Below are positions 26,120 through 34,510 of a stretch of 64,000 bases of DNA, one piece after another. The notes beneath the pieces are model-generated. The model searched no databases. It saw only the letters and a program-made list of their open reading frames with translations, and was not told the DNA's origin. Position 1 is the first letter of the stretch; each line of letters starts with the position of its first letter. The translations under genes were made by a program, and so were the position numbers. The stretch lies in NCBI GenBank assembly GCA_023428755.1, contig JAEYWX010000022.1, positions 86,229-150,228 of the forward strand, written 5' to 3'. This stretch comes from Bacteroidota bacterium (GTDB lineage Bacteria; Bacteroidota; Bacteroidia; Chitinophagales; Chitinophagaceae).

Positions 26120-27232
26120 TCAAACTCCACTCAAAAACTGCCCGCCAATATAATCTACAACTGATGTAAAGTTTTTGGTTTCTTCATATACTTTCAGTTG
26201 CCGGTCGGCACCTGTTCCATTTTCCATCATTACCGGAATATAATTGATGGCAGCACGGCATCCCAATTCATCTACCACATCATCCACAAAATCAAGCAGC
26301 TCATAGATCAATGCACGGGTATTGGTTTCCTCTTCTTTACCAAAATCGATCAGGTAACCATCAATACCATAACGGCTGGCTCTCCATTTATTTTCATTGA
26401 TCAATGCACGCTGGTATTGAATGAAGTTCATGTTCTGGTTACGCAGTTTATACAGCTTTGCTGTAATGGCCTGGAACAAACCGGTGATAGCAATGGTTTC
26501 CATCACCGTCATAGGTACATCGCAAATACGAAACTCAATCGTATTAAAAAATGGATGAACACGAAGGTCCCACCATATTTTCTTTGCATTGTCGATGCAG
26601 TTTGTTTTAATAAGTAATGAAACATAATTTTCGTATGCTTCAATACTGTCGAACGATTCGGGAATACCCGTGCGTGGAAATTTATCGAACACTTTTGTAC
26701 GGAACGATTTGTAACCGGTCATACGGCCTTCCCAAAAAGGAGAGTTGGTGCTGAGTGCATACACATGCGGCAGAAAATAACGTGCAGAGTTGGCTAAGTG
26801 AATGGCCATCTTCCTGTTTTCTATACCTACATGCACATGTAATCCAAAAATGAGATTGCTTCTTGCAGCTTCCTGTAATTCATTTACAATTTGATTGTAA
26901 CGAACATGATCAGTGATCAATTGATCCTGCCAATGACTGAACGGATGTGTGCCACTTGCACCAACCGATAGGCCAAGATTACCTGCAATACCACTGATGG
27001 TTTTTCGTAGCAGTGCAACATCCTTGAATGCTTCATCAATATCATGACAAATATCGGTGCCCACTTCCACCACCGCCTGGTGCATTTCAGCTTTCACTTT
27101 GTCTTTGATCACTTTTTGTCCTTCGCTCACAATTTTTTGTTCGTGGCTTTTCAACTCCCTGCTCACAGGATCAAACACCATGTATTCTTCTTCAACTCCT
27201 AATGTGAATTGTTTATAATTAATGTTGCCCAT
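26120..27232 (-). CDS. YbdK-type carboxylate-amine ligase (glutamate-cysteine ligase 2 family)
   Basis: Members of the GCS2 family use ATP to join a carboxylate, often the gamma-carboxyl of glutamate, to an amine; E. coli YbdK is a weak glutamate-cysteine ligase. The 370-residue length and motifs fit: FTLGVEEEYMVFD (acidic, metal-binding) at residues 9-21, GLHVHVGIENRKMAI near 138, and RTGIPESFDSIEAY further on. The true substrates are unknown. It is the last gene of a minus-strand operon, ATP-grasp (27884) then Uma2 (27237) then this gene, with gaps of 20 and 4 bases. Clustering with two ATP-grasp proteins and a glutamine amidotransferase argues for synthesis of a small peptide-like or gamma-glutamyl metabolite rather than for glutathione itself. 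Confidence 0.92.
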   Translation of the reverse strand: MGNINYKQFTLGVEEEYMVFDPVSRELKSHEQKIVSEGQKVIKDKVKAEMHQAVVEVGTDICHDIDEAFKDVALLRKTISGIAGNLGLSVGASGTHPFSHWQDQLITDHVRYNQIVNELQEAARSNLIFGLHVHVGIENRKMAIHLANSARYFLPHVYALSTNSPFWEGRMTGYKSFRTKVFDKFPRTGIPESFDSIEAYENYVSLLIKTNCIDNAKKIWWDLRVHPFFNTIEFRICDVPMTVMETIAITGLFQAITAKLYKLRNQNMNFIQYQRALINENKWRASRYGIDGYLIDFGKEEETNTRALIYELLDFVDDVVDELGCRAAINYIPVMMENGTGADRQLKVYEETKNFTSVVDYIGGQFLSGV

Positions 27233-27236
27233 ATTT

Positions 27237-27863
27237 CTATTCGTTGTTTTGAAATATATCAGTGAGGTTTACAGCCAGTCCCTGAATTGCATTTGAATGA
27301 ATAATATCTCCTGTTGCATACAGTTTTGCGCCATCAAATTTGCCTTGGGCCGATAGCTCTAACACGGCAACATTTTCTTCTACCGGGTTAATGATCCAGT
27401 ATTCTTTTACACCTGCTTCTTCATACACTTCGTATTTTAGGCGGATCTCTTTTTTTGAATTGCCCGGCGAAAGAATTTCAACAACCAGATCAGGCGCACC
27501 AATACATCCTTTTTCATCCAGTTTTGTTGGGTCGCAAATGATACAAATGTCGGGTTGTACTACGGTGATGATCTCTTCGTTAGTACGTTTGTTCGTGAGT
27601 GGTAGCCTAACATCAAAAGGGGCGCTGTATGCTTTACAGTTTTTATGTTTTAAAAACGACGTTATCATATACATCAAATCTCTCGAAACATCCTGGTGTT
27701 TACGATTAGGTGCCGTCATTTTCATGATCTTGCCTTTGATCAGTTCTACACGTTCTTCAAACTTCCATTTCAGATAATCGGCATAGCTGTATTCCAATGA
27801 AGGATTTGGTTCCTCCACCAGTATAAATTCATTTTTTTCTGTATCGTATTGCGTAAACATCAA
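27237..27863 (-). CDS. Uma2-family PD-(D/E)XK nuclease-fold protein inside the amidoligase operon
   Basis: A 208-residue Uma2/DUF820 protein. The nuclease-core residues are present: VVQPDICIIC (Asp), APDLVVEILSPG (Asp/Glu) and a lysine within NSKKEIRLKYEVYEEAGVKEYWIINP. The N-terminal helix contains YADYLKWKFEERVELIKGKI, typical of the family. It lies 20 bases downstream of the ATP-grasp gene and 4 bases upstream of the GCS2 ligase, so it is co-transcribed with them. Either it is a passenger inserted in the operon or it has a linked role; the sequence does not say. The start is ATG 27863, with ATG 27860 as an alternative. Confidence 0.88.
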   Translation of the reverse strand: MMFTQYDTEKNEFILVEEPNPSLEYSYADYLKWKFEERVELIKGKIMKMTAPNRKHQDVSRDLMYMITSFLKHKNCKAYSAPFDVRLPLTNKRTNEEIITVVQPDICIICDPTKLDEKGCIGAPDLVVEILSPGNSKKEIRLKYEVYEEAGVKEYWIINPVEENVAVLELSAQGKFDGAKLYATGDIIHSNAIQGLAVNLTDIFQNNE

Positions 27864-27883
27864 AGCCGTTTTGAAGAACCTGT

Positions 27884-28837
27884 TTAATACAAGGATTGTT
27901 TGTTTGCACTACGTTTAATATACTCGCCCCATGTTAAATTATCTGCACCATCTTTATGTTCCTGTGCACGTTCAATAGCGTAACTGGCCGCAGCTTCAAC
28001 TACCCAATCAAAATTTTCCTGACCCACACTGGCAAGATCGGCATCGGGTGCCGGGTTGCAGAAATCAATCGCATAGGGTACACCGTTACGTAATGCAAGT
28101 TCAACAGTGTTAAAATCGTAACCGAGATAATTGTTGATGCGTAAAACAATATCCGTCATCATCTGCAACTTTTCTGCTGATGGCTGAAAGTCGGCCACAT
28201 AACGCAAATGGTGAGGGTTGCGTGGTTCATAACTCATTATGCGCACATGCTTACGGCCAATGCAATAGCAACGGTAATATTCTTCAAAAATAATTTCTTC
28301 CTGCAGCAGCATTACCAGTTGCCCGGTTTCTGCATGCTTTTCAAAAAACTCTTCTGCACTGCGCAGTTTGTATACATTTTTCCAGCCGCCACCTGCATAT
28401 GGTTTCATGTATGCAGGGAAGCCAATGTAGTTGAACATGCCTTCCCAATCCATTGGATAAGCCAGATTGCTGAACGATTCATCGCCTGTATCATCAGGTC
28501 TGTCTTTTGAAGGAAGGATCACTGTTTTAGGAACGGGTACATCAATTTTTGTAGCCAGACAGTTATTGAAAAACTTGTCATCGGCACTCCACCAAAACGG
28601 ATTGTTGATCACAGCCGTTCCCGTCAGCGCTTCATTTTTTAAATACGCACGGTAATGCGGTACATCTTGCGAAATACGATCAACGATAACGGCATAACCG
28701 TTATTAATACCCTGCATCACTTTATCAATTCGTACAGGTTCGGCCATTATGCCCGGAATATTTTTACTGTTAATCCGTTCAACAAAAGCTTGGGGAAACG
28801 AGCGCTCTTTACCGTGTAAAATGCCGATCTTTTTCAT
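27884..28837 (-). CDS. RimK-like ATP-grasp ligase
   Basis: A 317-residue ATP-grasp protein that would activate a carboxylate as an acyl phosphate for amide-bond formation. Visible features are an N-terminal Rossmann-like start (MKKIGILHGKERSFPQAF), the lysine and glycine-rich loop in YMKPYAGGGWKNVYKL, a second lysine/Glu strand region LLQEEIIFEEYYRCYCIG, and the metal-binding end FNTVELALRNGVPYAIDFCN with Glu, Asp and Asn ligands, so the active site seems complete. It is the first gene of the minus-strand operon with Uma2 and the GCS2 ligase and is divergent from the esterase over 130 bases. The acceptor and donor are unknown. Confidence 0.86.
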   Translation of the reverse strand: MKKIGILHGKERSFPQAFVERINSKNIPGIMAEPVRIDKVMQGINNGYAVIVDRISQDVPHYRAYLKNEALTGTAVINNPFWWSADDKFFNNCLATKIDVPVPKTVILPSKDRPDDTGDESFSNLAYPMDWEGMFNYIGFPAYMKPYAGGGWKNVYKLRSAEEFFEKHAETGQLVMLLQEEIIFEEYYRCYCIGRKHVRIMSYEPRNPHHLRYVADFQPSAEKLQMMTDIVLRINNYLGYDFNTVELALRNGVPYAIDFCNPAPDADLASVGQENFDWVVEAAASYAIERAQEHKDGADNLTWGEYIKRSANKQSLY

Positions 28838-28954
28838 ACTGCAATTATTTTAGATTGAAATAAAAGTTTACGAGTGCCTTATTTTTTGCATTAATATAGT
28901 ACACAATTCCCGAAGAATGCTGTACTTATGAAAATTATTTTCACTTCATTTTCT

Positions 28955-28962
28955 TACTTTTG
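28955..28962 (+). promoter_or_regulatory. -7 element of the esterase gene
   Basis: TACTTTTG fits TAnnTTTG exactly and ends 5 bases before ATG 28968, the same spacing as at the amidotransferase gene. A clear TTG 20 bases upstream is missing. The spacing implies a leaderless message, or a leader of about 6 bases if ATG 28974 is used. Confidence 0.5.
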
Positions 28963-28967
28963 ATGTT

Positions 28968-29777
28968 ATGCTTATGGAGAAAAGGATGCGTATTGTAGTG
29001 GAAAATGAAGAGTTGTATTCCGTACATCTTGATCGTGATGTGAAACTGGATTTTTATTTGCCGGCTCCCGTTTCGAAGCCGGAAACAATCAACCTGCTGC
29101 TGATCAATGATGGGCAGGACCTCCCGAAAATGCCTTTTGCCGAAATTTTGGAAACGCTTTATCAGCACCACCGGATTGAGCCCTTGCTTTGTGTAGGCAT
29201 TCACTGTGGCCCTGAGCGTAAAATGGAATATGGCATTGCCAGCCAACCCGATTATTTGGGCCGGGGTGGAAAAGCATCCGACTATACTAGTTTTGTTTTC
29301 GAAGAATTACTCCCCTTTATCCATCGACAATACAACATCACTCAGTTTAAAGAAAAGGCATTTGCAGGATTTTCGTTAGGCGGATTGATGGCGCTTGATC
29401 TTGTATGGAATAATCCCGAAGCATTTACGAAGGTAGGCGTGTTTTCAGGATCATTATGGTGGCGCCAAAAGGCATATGAAGATGGTTATACAGATGAAGC
29501 TGATCGGATCATGCACAATCAGGTGAGAGAAGGGGTAGCGGCACCGGATTTACAATTCTTTTTTCAAACCGGACTGCTGGATGAAAAACTAGATCGGAAT
29601 AATAATGGTGTCATCGATTCAATTGATGATGCGCTGGATCTGATTGCCGAATTAAAAAAGAAAGGATATACGGATGATGCGATCCGTTATCTTGAATTGG
29701 AAGACGGCGGACATGATGTGCCAACATGGGCGAAAGCATTTCCCGAATTTCTGGAATGGGGATGGGGAACAAAGTAA
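28968..29777 (+). CDS. Esterase of the Fes/IroE-like (putative esterase) alpha/beta-hydrolase family
   Basis: A 269-residue alpha/beta-hydrolase of the group that includes enterochelin esterase and esterase D-like enzymes. The nucleophile elbow is FAGFSLGGLMALD with Ser near residue 136, the distal histidine is probably in EDGGHDVPTWAKAFPEF, and LLINDGQDLPKMPF marks the family's oxyanion-side segment. There is no signal peptide, so it is cytoplasmic. The insert DRNNNGVIDSIDDALDL resembles a calcium-binding EF-hand-like loop, unusual but not proven functional. It sits at the right end of the amidoligase set, divergent from the ATP-grasp gene, and could release or mature the product. ATG 28974 is an alternative start. 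Confidence 0.85.
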   Translation: MLMEKRMRIVVENEELYSVHLDRDVKLDFYLPAPVSKPETINLLLINDGQDLPKMPFAEILETLYQHHRIEPLLCVGIHCGPERKMEYGIASQPDYLGRGGKASDYTSFVFEELLPFIHRQYNITQFKEKAFAGFSLGGLMALDLVWNNPEAFTKVGVFSGSLWWRQKAYEDGYTDEADRIMHNQVREGVAAPDLQFFFQTGLLDEKLDRNNNGVIDSIDDALDLIAELKKKGYTDDAIRYLELEDGGHDVPTWAKAFPEFLEWGWGTK

Positions 29778-29821
29778 ACAAGTAGCATCAGTACAAAAAG
29801 GCACCACATTACATATTCAAC

Positions 29822-29857
29822 TAAAAAAAAGTCCCGCTCAATGAGCGGGACTTTTTT
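29822..29857. terminator. Bidirectional terminator between esterase and Oar-like genes
   Basis: GTCCCGCT (29831-29838) pairs with AGCGGGAC (29844-29851), with an A run to the left and a T run to the right. The symmetry suits the two convergent genes it separates. Confidence 0.9.
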
Positions 29858-29879
29858 ATCAAGCTGTTTTCTATGCCTC

Positions 29880-32800
29880 TTAGAAGAAGTAACGTAAACC
29901 AACCTGCATGCCCCATGTACTTGCTACAGTAGGACTTGTTTCAAATGTTTTAATTGGCTTTTGACCATTTACAGTGTTTACAGCAAACTGTGGTACACCA
30001 GCTCCTGTATTCGATACCCAACGTAAAATACGTCCGTTACCATATACAAGACGGTTTCTGTTACCCCAGTTTCTGTTCAACATATTTGTGAAGTTCAACA
30101 CATCAACACTTAATTGTAATGTGTGCTTGGTGTTGCCGGTTCTTACAGAGAAATCTTGTAAGAAACGCATGTCAACTGTGTGTACCCAAGGGAACAAACC
30201 ACCATATTGCTCAGCATATCCACCCTTACGCTTTTTCAGGTATGGGTCTTGCTCAATGTATGCCCAGAAAATATCTGCATCAGCAATACCGGCAGCTGTG
30301 TTCGGGAAGAAAACTCCTGCCTCTTGTCTTGAAGATGGAATGTATAACAGATCGTTTGTTACACCATCATTGTTCATGTCGTTGCTGTAAGTATGAGAGT
30401 AACGACCTGTAGCTGAACCTTCATAGAACAAAGAAATGGTAGTAGCCATTGATTTATTTAAGTATTCAAAGCGCTTCGATACAACTGCAGTGATTCTGTG
30501 AGGAATTGAATACTGTGATACAGATGGATCCAGTAAGTTATTATTACCTCTGTAGCTTGCAAGGTTGCTCCATGCAGATGCAGCCTGTGAACCGGGGTTA
30601 CCGGAAACATCTAATGCATAGTTGAAGCTATATGAAAGCTGTCCGTAGAAACCTTTTGTGAAGGCTTTTGTAAGAATTGCACTGTAGCTGAAGCTTCCAC
30701 CTTTCTTTGTGTTAGACAATACCATTGCTTCGTTAACAGTAGCATCAATTCTTCTTGCCGCTGTTGAAGTATAACGTGGGCGTGAATCCGGACCTGTAAA
30801 ATTACCGTTTGGTGTTCCTACGTTTGCGTTGTATTGCAGAACGGCATTAAGATCTTTGGAATAAATCGCTTCCATTGTTAATGTCATATTCCAAGGGAGC
30901 TTTTTATCAAATGCGATGGATGTTCTCCATATTTGCGGGAATACGAATTCCTTGTCAACGATCGCTAACGATGCTCCACTTGGCAAAGTAGCGGTTGATT
31001 GTGGGAATGTATTTCTGTAAGCATTAGGATCAGGATTAAAAGGATAAGGAACACCGTTTGTATGATCAACTCTTTCAACAGTTGCTTGTAGAGCGTAGCT
31101 GTTTGTTGGTTGATTGGTGTACCAAACAAATGGTAAACGACCTGTAAAAATACCTGAACCACCACGAATCACCAGGTCACGGTTGCCTAAGATATCCCAG
31201 TTGAAACCAACACGTGGAGACCAAAGCATTTTGCTTTTTGGCCAGCTTCCAACATCAAATGTGATAGGATTTCCGGCTAAATCTCTGAATGTTTTTTGTG
31301 CGATGGTTGGGTTGCCAATTGGATCTTTCAGATAGATTGCCTGGTCAAAACGAATACCTGCAGTTAATTTGAAACGATCAGACAATTTGATTTCATCCTG
31401 AACGTATCCTGCAATTTGTCCGAATTCCAGATCAGCAATCGGATCTGTTCCGTTATAACCATAAGTTAAAGCGTATGCAATTGGATTTGCACCGTTTACA
31501 AAATCACTTACTGAACGGAAACGGTAATAGCTTGTGCCATAACGGAGGAAACTGTTACCAAAATAAAGGTATTCAAATGAAGCACCTGCTGTGAAGGCAT
31601 GTTTGCCAATACTGTAGTTAAAGTTGTCAGTAACTGTAACTACTCTGTTTTTTACAGCGTTCTTATAGCTGAACAATTCTGTACCAAAACTAATATACTG
31701 ATCTGTGCCGGAAGCAACATCACCATCCCAAATGTCAACAAATGGGAATGTAGAAGAACCGGTTACACGGTTTGTTTCAATATTTGTGTAGGTAGCAAGG
31801 AATTGATTGTTTGCATTCTTACCGATCTTGCTCTTGAAATCCAATGTCCATGACGATACTACATCTTCAAATCCGTAGTTTGCATTTTCATATGCCATCG
31901 CATTTCTGCTCCAGCGGTTTGAACCTGCTCTGGGGTTTGGTGCTGATGTACCGTTTGTTTCATTATCGTTTACACTTTTTACAAGGTTGTAACGTAATGA
32001 AAGACGATTGTTATCGTTCACATTCCAGTCGATACGTCCCAACACTTTGTAGTTTCTTGAAGAGAACTCACCAAGATTTTCGTAAGGACCTGTTTCGTAA
32101 TCGTAAGTAGATTTCAGGAAATTTCTTACGGCGTCAAGATCTGTAGCTGTAACCCTTGAAACGTTAGGTCCTGATACACCGGGGCGGGTAGCCAACCAGT
32201 TTAAACCGGGGTACGTTCTAACCTCTCTTTCACCGTTCACAAAAAAGAACAATTTGTTTTTGATGATGGGACCACCCAAACGCATACCATATGATCTGGT
32301 TTCACTTTGTGTAGCTTCCGGAAGTTTTGTTGAAGCAGCATATTTACCGTTAAAATCCTGGTTACGGTAAAAACCATACACAGAACCTGTAAAAGTATTG
32401 GTACCACTACGGGTAACAGCGTTTACACCTGCACCTGTAAAGTTTCCCTGCTTCACATCAAATGGAGAAATGTTAACTGAAATTTCTTCGATGGCATCCA
32501 GTGAAATTGGTTGTGCATCACCACCGGGCAGGTTACTGCTGCTCAAACCAAAGTTATTGTTGAAGTTCGCACCATCGATCTGAATATTGTTGAAACGTCC
32601 GTCACGGCCATTGAATGTATTTCCGGGGCCGGCCTGCGGAGTTAAACGTGTAAAATCATTGATACTACGGCTAATGGTAGGAAGTGTATTGATCTGGCGA
32701 TTGTTAATACTTGTACTTGCACCACTTTTCAATGCACGGCTTCCTCTTTGTCCGGAAATAACAACTTCGCTGATCTCTGTTGCAACGTTTGATAAACTGA

Positions 32801-33119
32801 ATTCAAGTTTGTACTCATCACCTAACGCAACAAACACATCATTCCGAACTCCATTCTGATATCCTACAAATGAAACCGTAATGCTGTACGGTCCACCGGG
32901 GTTCATATAAAGAATGTCAAATCGACCACCCGCCCGTGTTACAGACGTGTACTTGGTACCGGTGGGCTGATGCGTGGCAGTGATTGTGGCACCAACGAGG
33001 CCTTCTCCGGCATCATTTTTCACCACACCGCTCATACTACTTGTAGTTACCTGCGAATACGATACAACTGAAACAAACAGCGTTATCGCAATAAGCAGCA
33101 GTTTTTTGATTTTTAGCAT
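29880..33119 (-). CDS. Oar-like TonB-dependent outer-membrane receptor
   Basis: A 1079-residue outer-membrane protein. The signal peptide ends at VVSYSQ; then come an N-terminal carboxypeptidase-regulatory-like domain (MSGVVKNDAGEGLVGATITAT), a plug region (INTLPTISRSINDFTRLTPQ, NIQIDGANFNNNFGL) and a large barrel ending MQVGLRYFF, with the aromatic C-terminal residue needed for assembly. The overall layout matches Myxococcus Oar and its many Bacteroidota relatives, not SusC. No SusD partner is adjacent. Oar-type receptors have been linked to adhesion and protease import in some species; the ligand here is unknown. The gene appears monocistronic, between a two-way terminator and the divergent ribBA. 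Confidence 0.9.
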   Translation of the reverse strand: MLKIKKLLLIAITLFVSVVSYSQVTTSSMSGVVKNDAGEGLVGATITATHQPTGTKYTSVTRAGGRFDILYMNPGGPYSITVSFVGYQNGVRNDVFVALGDEYKLEFSLSNVATEISEVVISGQRGSRALKSGASTSINNRQINTLPTISRSINDFTRLTPQAGPGNTFNGRDGRFNNIQIDGANFNNNFGLSSSNLPGGDAQPISLDAIEEISVNISPFDVKQGNFTGAGVNAVTRSGTNTFTGSVYGFYRNQDFNGKYAASTKLPEATQSETRSYGMRLGGPIIKNKLFFFVNGEREVRTYPGLNWLATRPGVSGPNVSRVTATDLDAVRNFLKSTYDYETGPYENLGEFSSRNYKVLGRIDWNVNDNNRLSLRYNLVKSVNDNETNGTSAPNPRAGSNRWSRNAMAYENANYGFEDVVSSWTLDFKSKIGKNANNQFLATYTNIETNRVTGSSTFPFVDIWDGDVASGTDQYISFGTELFSYKNAVKNRVVTVTDNFNYSIGKHAFTAGASFEYLYFGNSFLRYGTSYYRFRSVSDFVNGANPIAYALTYGYNGTDPIADLEFGQIAGYVQDEIKLSDRFKLTAGIRFDQAIYLKDPIGNPTIAQKTFRDLAGNPITFDVGSWPKSKMLWSPRVGFNWDILGNRDLVIRGGSGIFTGRLPFVWYTNQPTNSYALQATVERVDHTNGVPYPFNPDPNAYRNTFPQSTATLPSGASLAIVDKEFVFPQIWRTSIAFDKKLPWNMTLTMEAIYSKDLNAVLQYNANVGTPNGNFTGPDSRPRYTSTAARRIDATVNEAMVLSNTKKGGSFSYSAILTKAFTKGFYGQLSYSFNYALDVSGNPGSQAASAWSNLASYRGNNNLLDPSVSQYSIPHRITAVVSKRFEYLNKSMATTISLFYEGSATGRYSHTYSNDMNNDGVTNDLLYIPSSRQEAGVFFPNTAAGIADADIFWAYIEQDPYLKKRKGGYAEQYGGLFPWVHTVDMRFLQDFSVRTGNTKHTLQLSVDVLNFTNMLNRNWGNRNRLVYGNGRILRWVSNTGAGVPQFAVNTVNGQKPIKTFETSPTVASTWGMQVGLRYFF

Positions 33120-33259
33120 ACTTTTTAGTTTTACGAGTGCAAATAAACGATAAACTTCCCTTCAAATATCAAAGAAATATTAACATTTCGTAAAGAAGAC
33201 AGGACTGTTCAGCAACATGCTGCAAATTCATCTTTTTCATTTCAACAGATGTGAATCAA

Positions 33260-33292
33260 TTGTGGATAGACTTTAGTTTTCATTTACCTTTG
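33260..33292 (+). promoter_or_regulatory. Promoter of ribBA
   Basis: TTG at 33260-33262, a 22-base spacer and TACCTTTG at 33285-33292 fit the Bacteroidota consensus, 17 bases before the ATG. The short leader leaves no room for an FMN riboswitch, and none of its conserved blocks is seen in 33120-33309. Confidence 0.7.
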
Positions 33293-33309
33293 CGGCTTAA
33301 AACAGAGAG

Positions 33310-34509
33310 ATGCTTCATTCTATTGAAAGTGCTATTGAAGATATAAGGCAGGGGAAAATGGTGATTGTGGTGGACGACGAAGACCGTGAAAATGAGGGCG
33401 ATTTTATTATTGCAGCACGCCACGCAACCCCTGAGGTGATCAAATTTATCTTAAAACACGGCCGCGGACTTATTTGTGCGGCACTTACGGATGAACGTTG
33501 CCGTGAGTTAAATCTGGAGGCGATGGTGTCGTCCAATACCTCCCTTCACGAAACAGCTTTTACGATTTCTGTTGATCTGATTGGTCAGGGCACAGGCACC
33601 GGTATTTCAGCACACGACCGGTCGAAAACAATCCTTGCACTCATAAATAAGGATACCAAACCCGAAGATCTTGCCCGTCCGGGACATATTTTCCCACTTC
33701 GTGCAAAACCAGGTGGTGTGTTACGCCGTACAGGCCATACCGAAGCGACCATTGATCTTGCCCGCTTGGCCGGACTTGAACCCGCTGGTGTGCTGGTAGA
33801 AATTATGAATGAAGATGGAAGCATGGCCCGCCTGCCTCAATTGGAAGTAATCGCTGAAAAGTTTGGTGTAAAAATCATTTCCATTAAAGATCTCATTGAG
33901 TATCGATTAAAAACGGATTCACTGATTGAAGAGATCGTACGGGTGCAGATGCCAACTGCTTATGGTGAGTTTCAACTGGTAGCGTTTCGTGAAAAAGAAA
34001 CAGCACAGGAACATTTTGCATTGATTAAAGGCGAATGGAAAGAAGGCGAAGCTGTGTTGGTGCGTGTTCATTCATCTTGTTTTACCGGCGATATTCTTGG
34101 TTCGCTCCGCTGCGATTGTGGCGATCAGTTACATGGTGCCATGCAAATGGTAGAGAAAGAAGGAAAAGGTGTTGTGTTATACATGAACCAGGAAGGGCGT
34201 GGTATTGGTTTGCTTAATAAACTCAAAGCATACAAACTGCAGGAACAGGGAATGGATACGGTGGAAGCGAATCTGCATCTCGGCTTACCAATGGATGCAA
34301 GAGATTATGGAGTGGGGGCGCAGATATTGCGTACACTCAATGTTACCAAATTAAAACTCATCAGCAATAATCCAAAGAAACGAGCAGGGCTGCTGGGGTA
34401 TGGACTTGAGATTGTAGATACTGTTCCCATCAAAATTGCACCCAATGAATTCAATCAAAAATACCTGGAGACAAAAAGGGATAAAATGGGGCACAACATC
34501 CTGAAGTAA
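33310..34509 (+). CDS. ribBA: Bifunctional DHBP synthase / GTP cyclohydrolase II
   Basis: Catalyses two early riboflavin reactions: ribulose-5-phosphate to 3,4-dihydroxy-2-butanone-4-phosphate (N-terminal RibB, about residues 1-200) and GTP to a diaminopyrimidine (C-terminal RibA, about 205-399). RibB shows VDDEDRENEGDFI and GHTEATIDLARLAG. RibA has the zinc cysteines in SSCFTGDILGSLRCDCGDQL and the catalytic region YMNQEGRGIGLLNK. The 399-residue length is standard. It has its own promoter, and its stop is one base from the stop of the convergent tamB-like gene, with no terminator between. Other rib genes are not in the window. Confidence 0.97.
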   Translation: MLHSIESAIEDIRQGKMVIVVDDEDRENEGDFIIAARHATPEVIKFILKHGRGLICAALTDERCRELNLEAMVSSNTSLHETAFTISVDLIGQGTGTGISAHDRSKTILALINKDTKPEDLARPGHIFPLRAKPGGVLRRTGHTEATIDLARLAGLEPAGVLVEIMNEDGSMARLPQLEVIAEKFGVKIISIKDLIEYRLKTDSLIEEIVRVQMPTAYGEFQLVAFREKETAQEHFALIKGEWKEGEAVLVRVHSSCFTGDILGSLRCDCGDQLHGAMQMVEKEGKGVVLYMNQEGRGIGLLNKLKAYKLQEQGMDTVEANLHLGLPMDARDYGVGAQILRTLNVTKLKLISNNPKKRAGLLGYGLEIVDTVPIKIAPNEFNQKYLETKRDKMGHNILK

Positions 34510-34510
34510 T

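Noticed and set aside
26120..27232. Glutathione biosynthesis operon (gshA-gshB)
   Set aside because: The ligase is of YbdK type with uncertain activity, and the neighbouring ATP-grasp protein is RimK-like rather than a recognisable glutathione synthetase.
33120..33309. FMN riboswitch upstream of ribBA
   Set aside because: The conserved RFN blocks are absent, and the promoter leaves only about 17 bases before the ATG.
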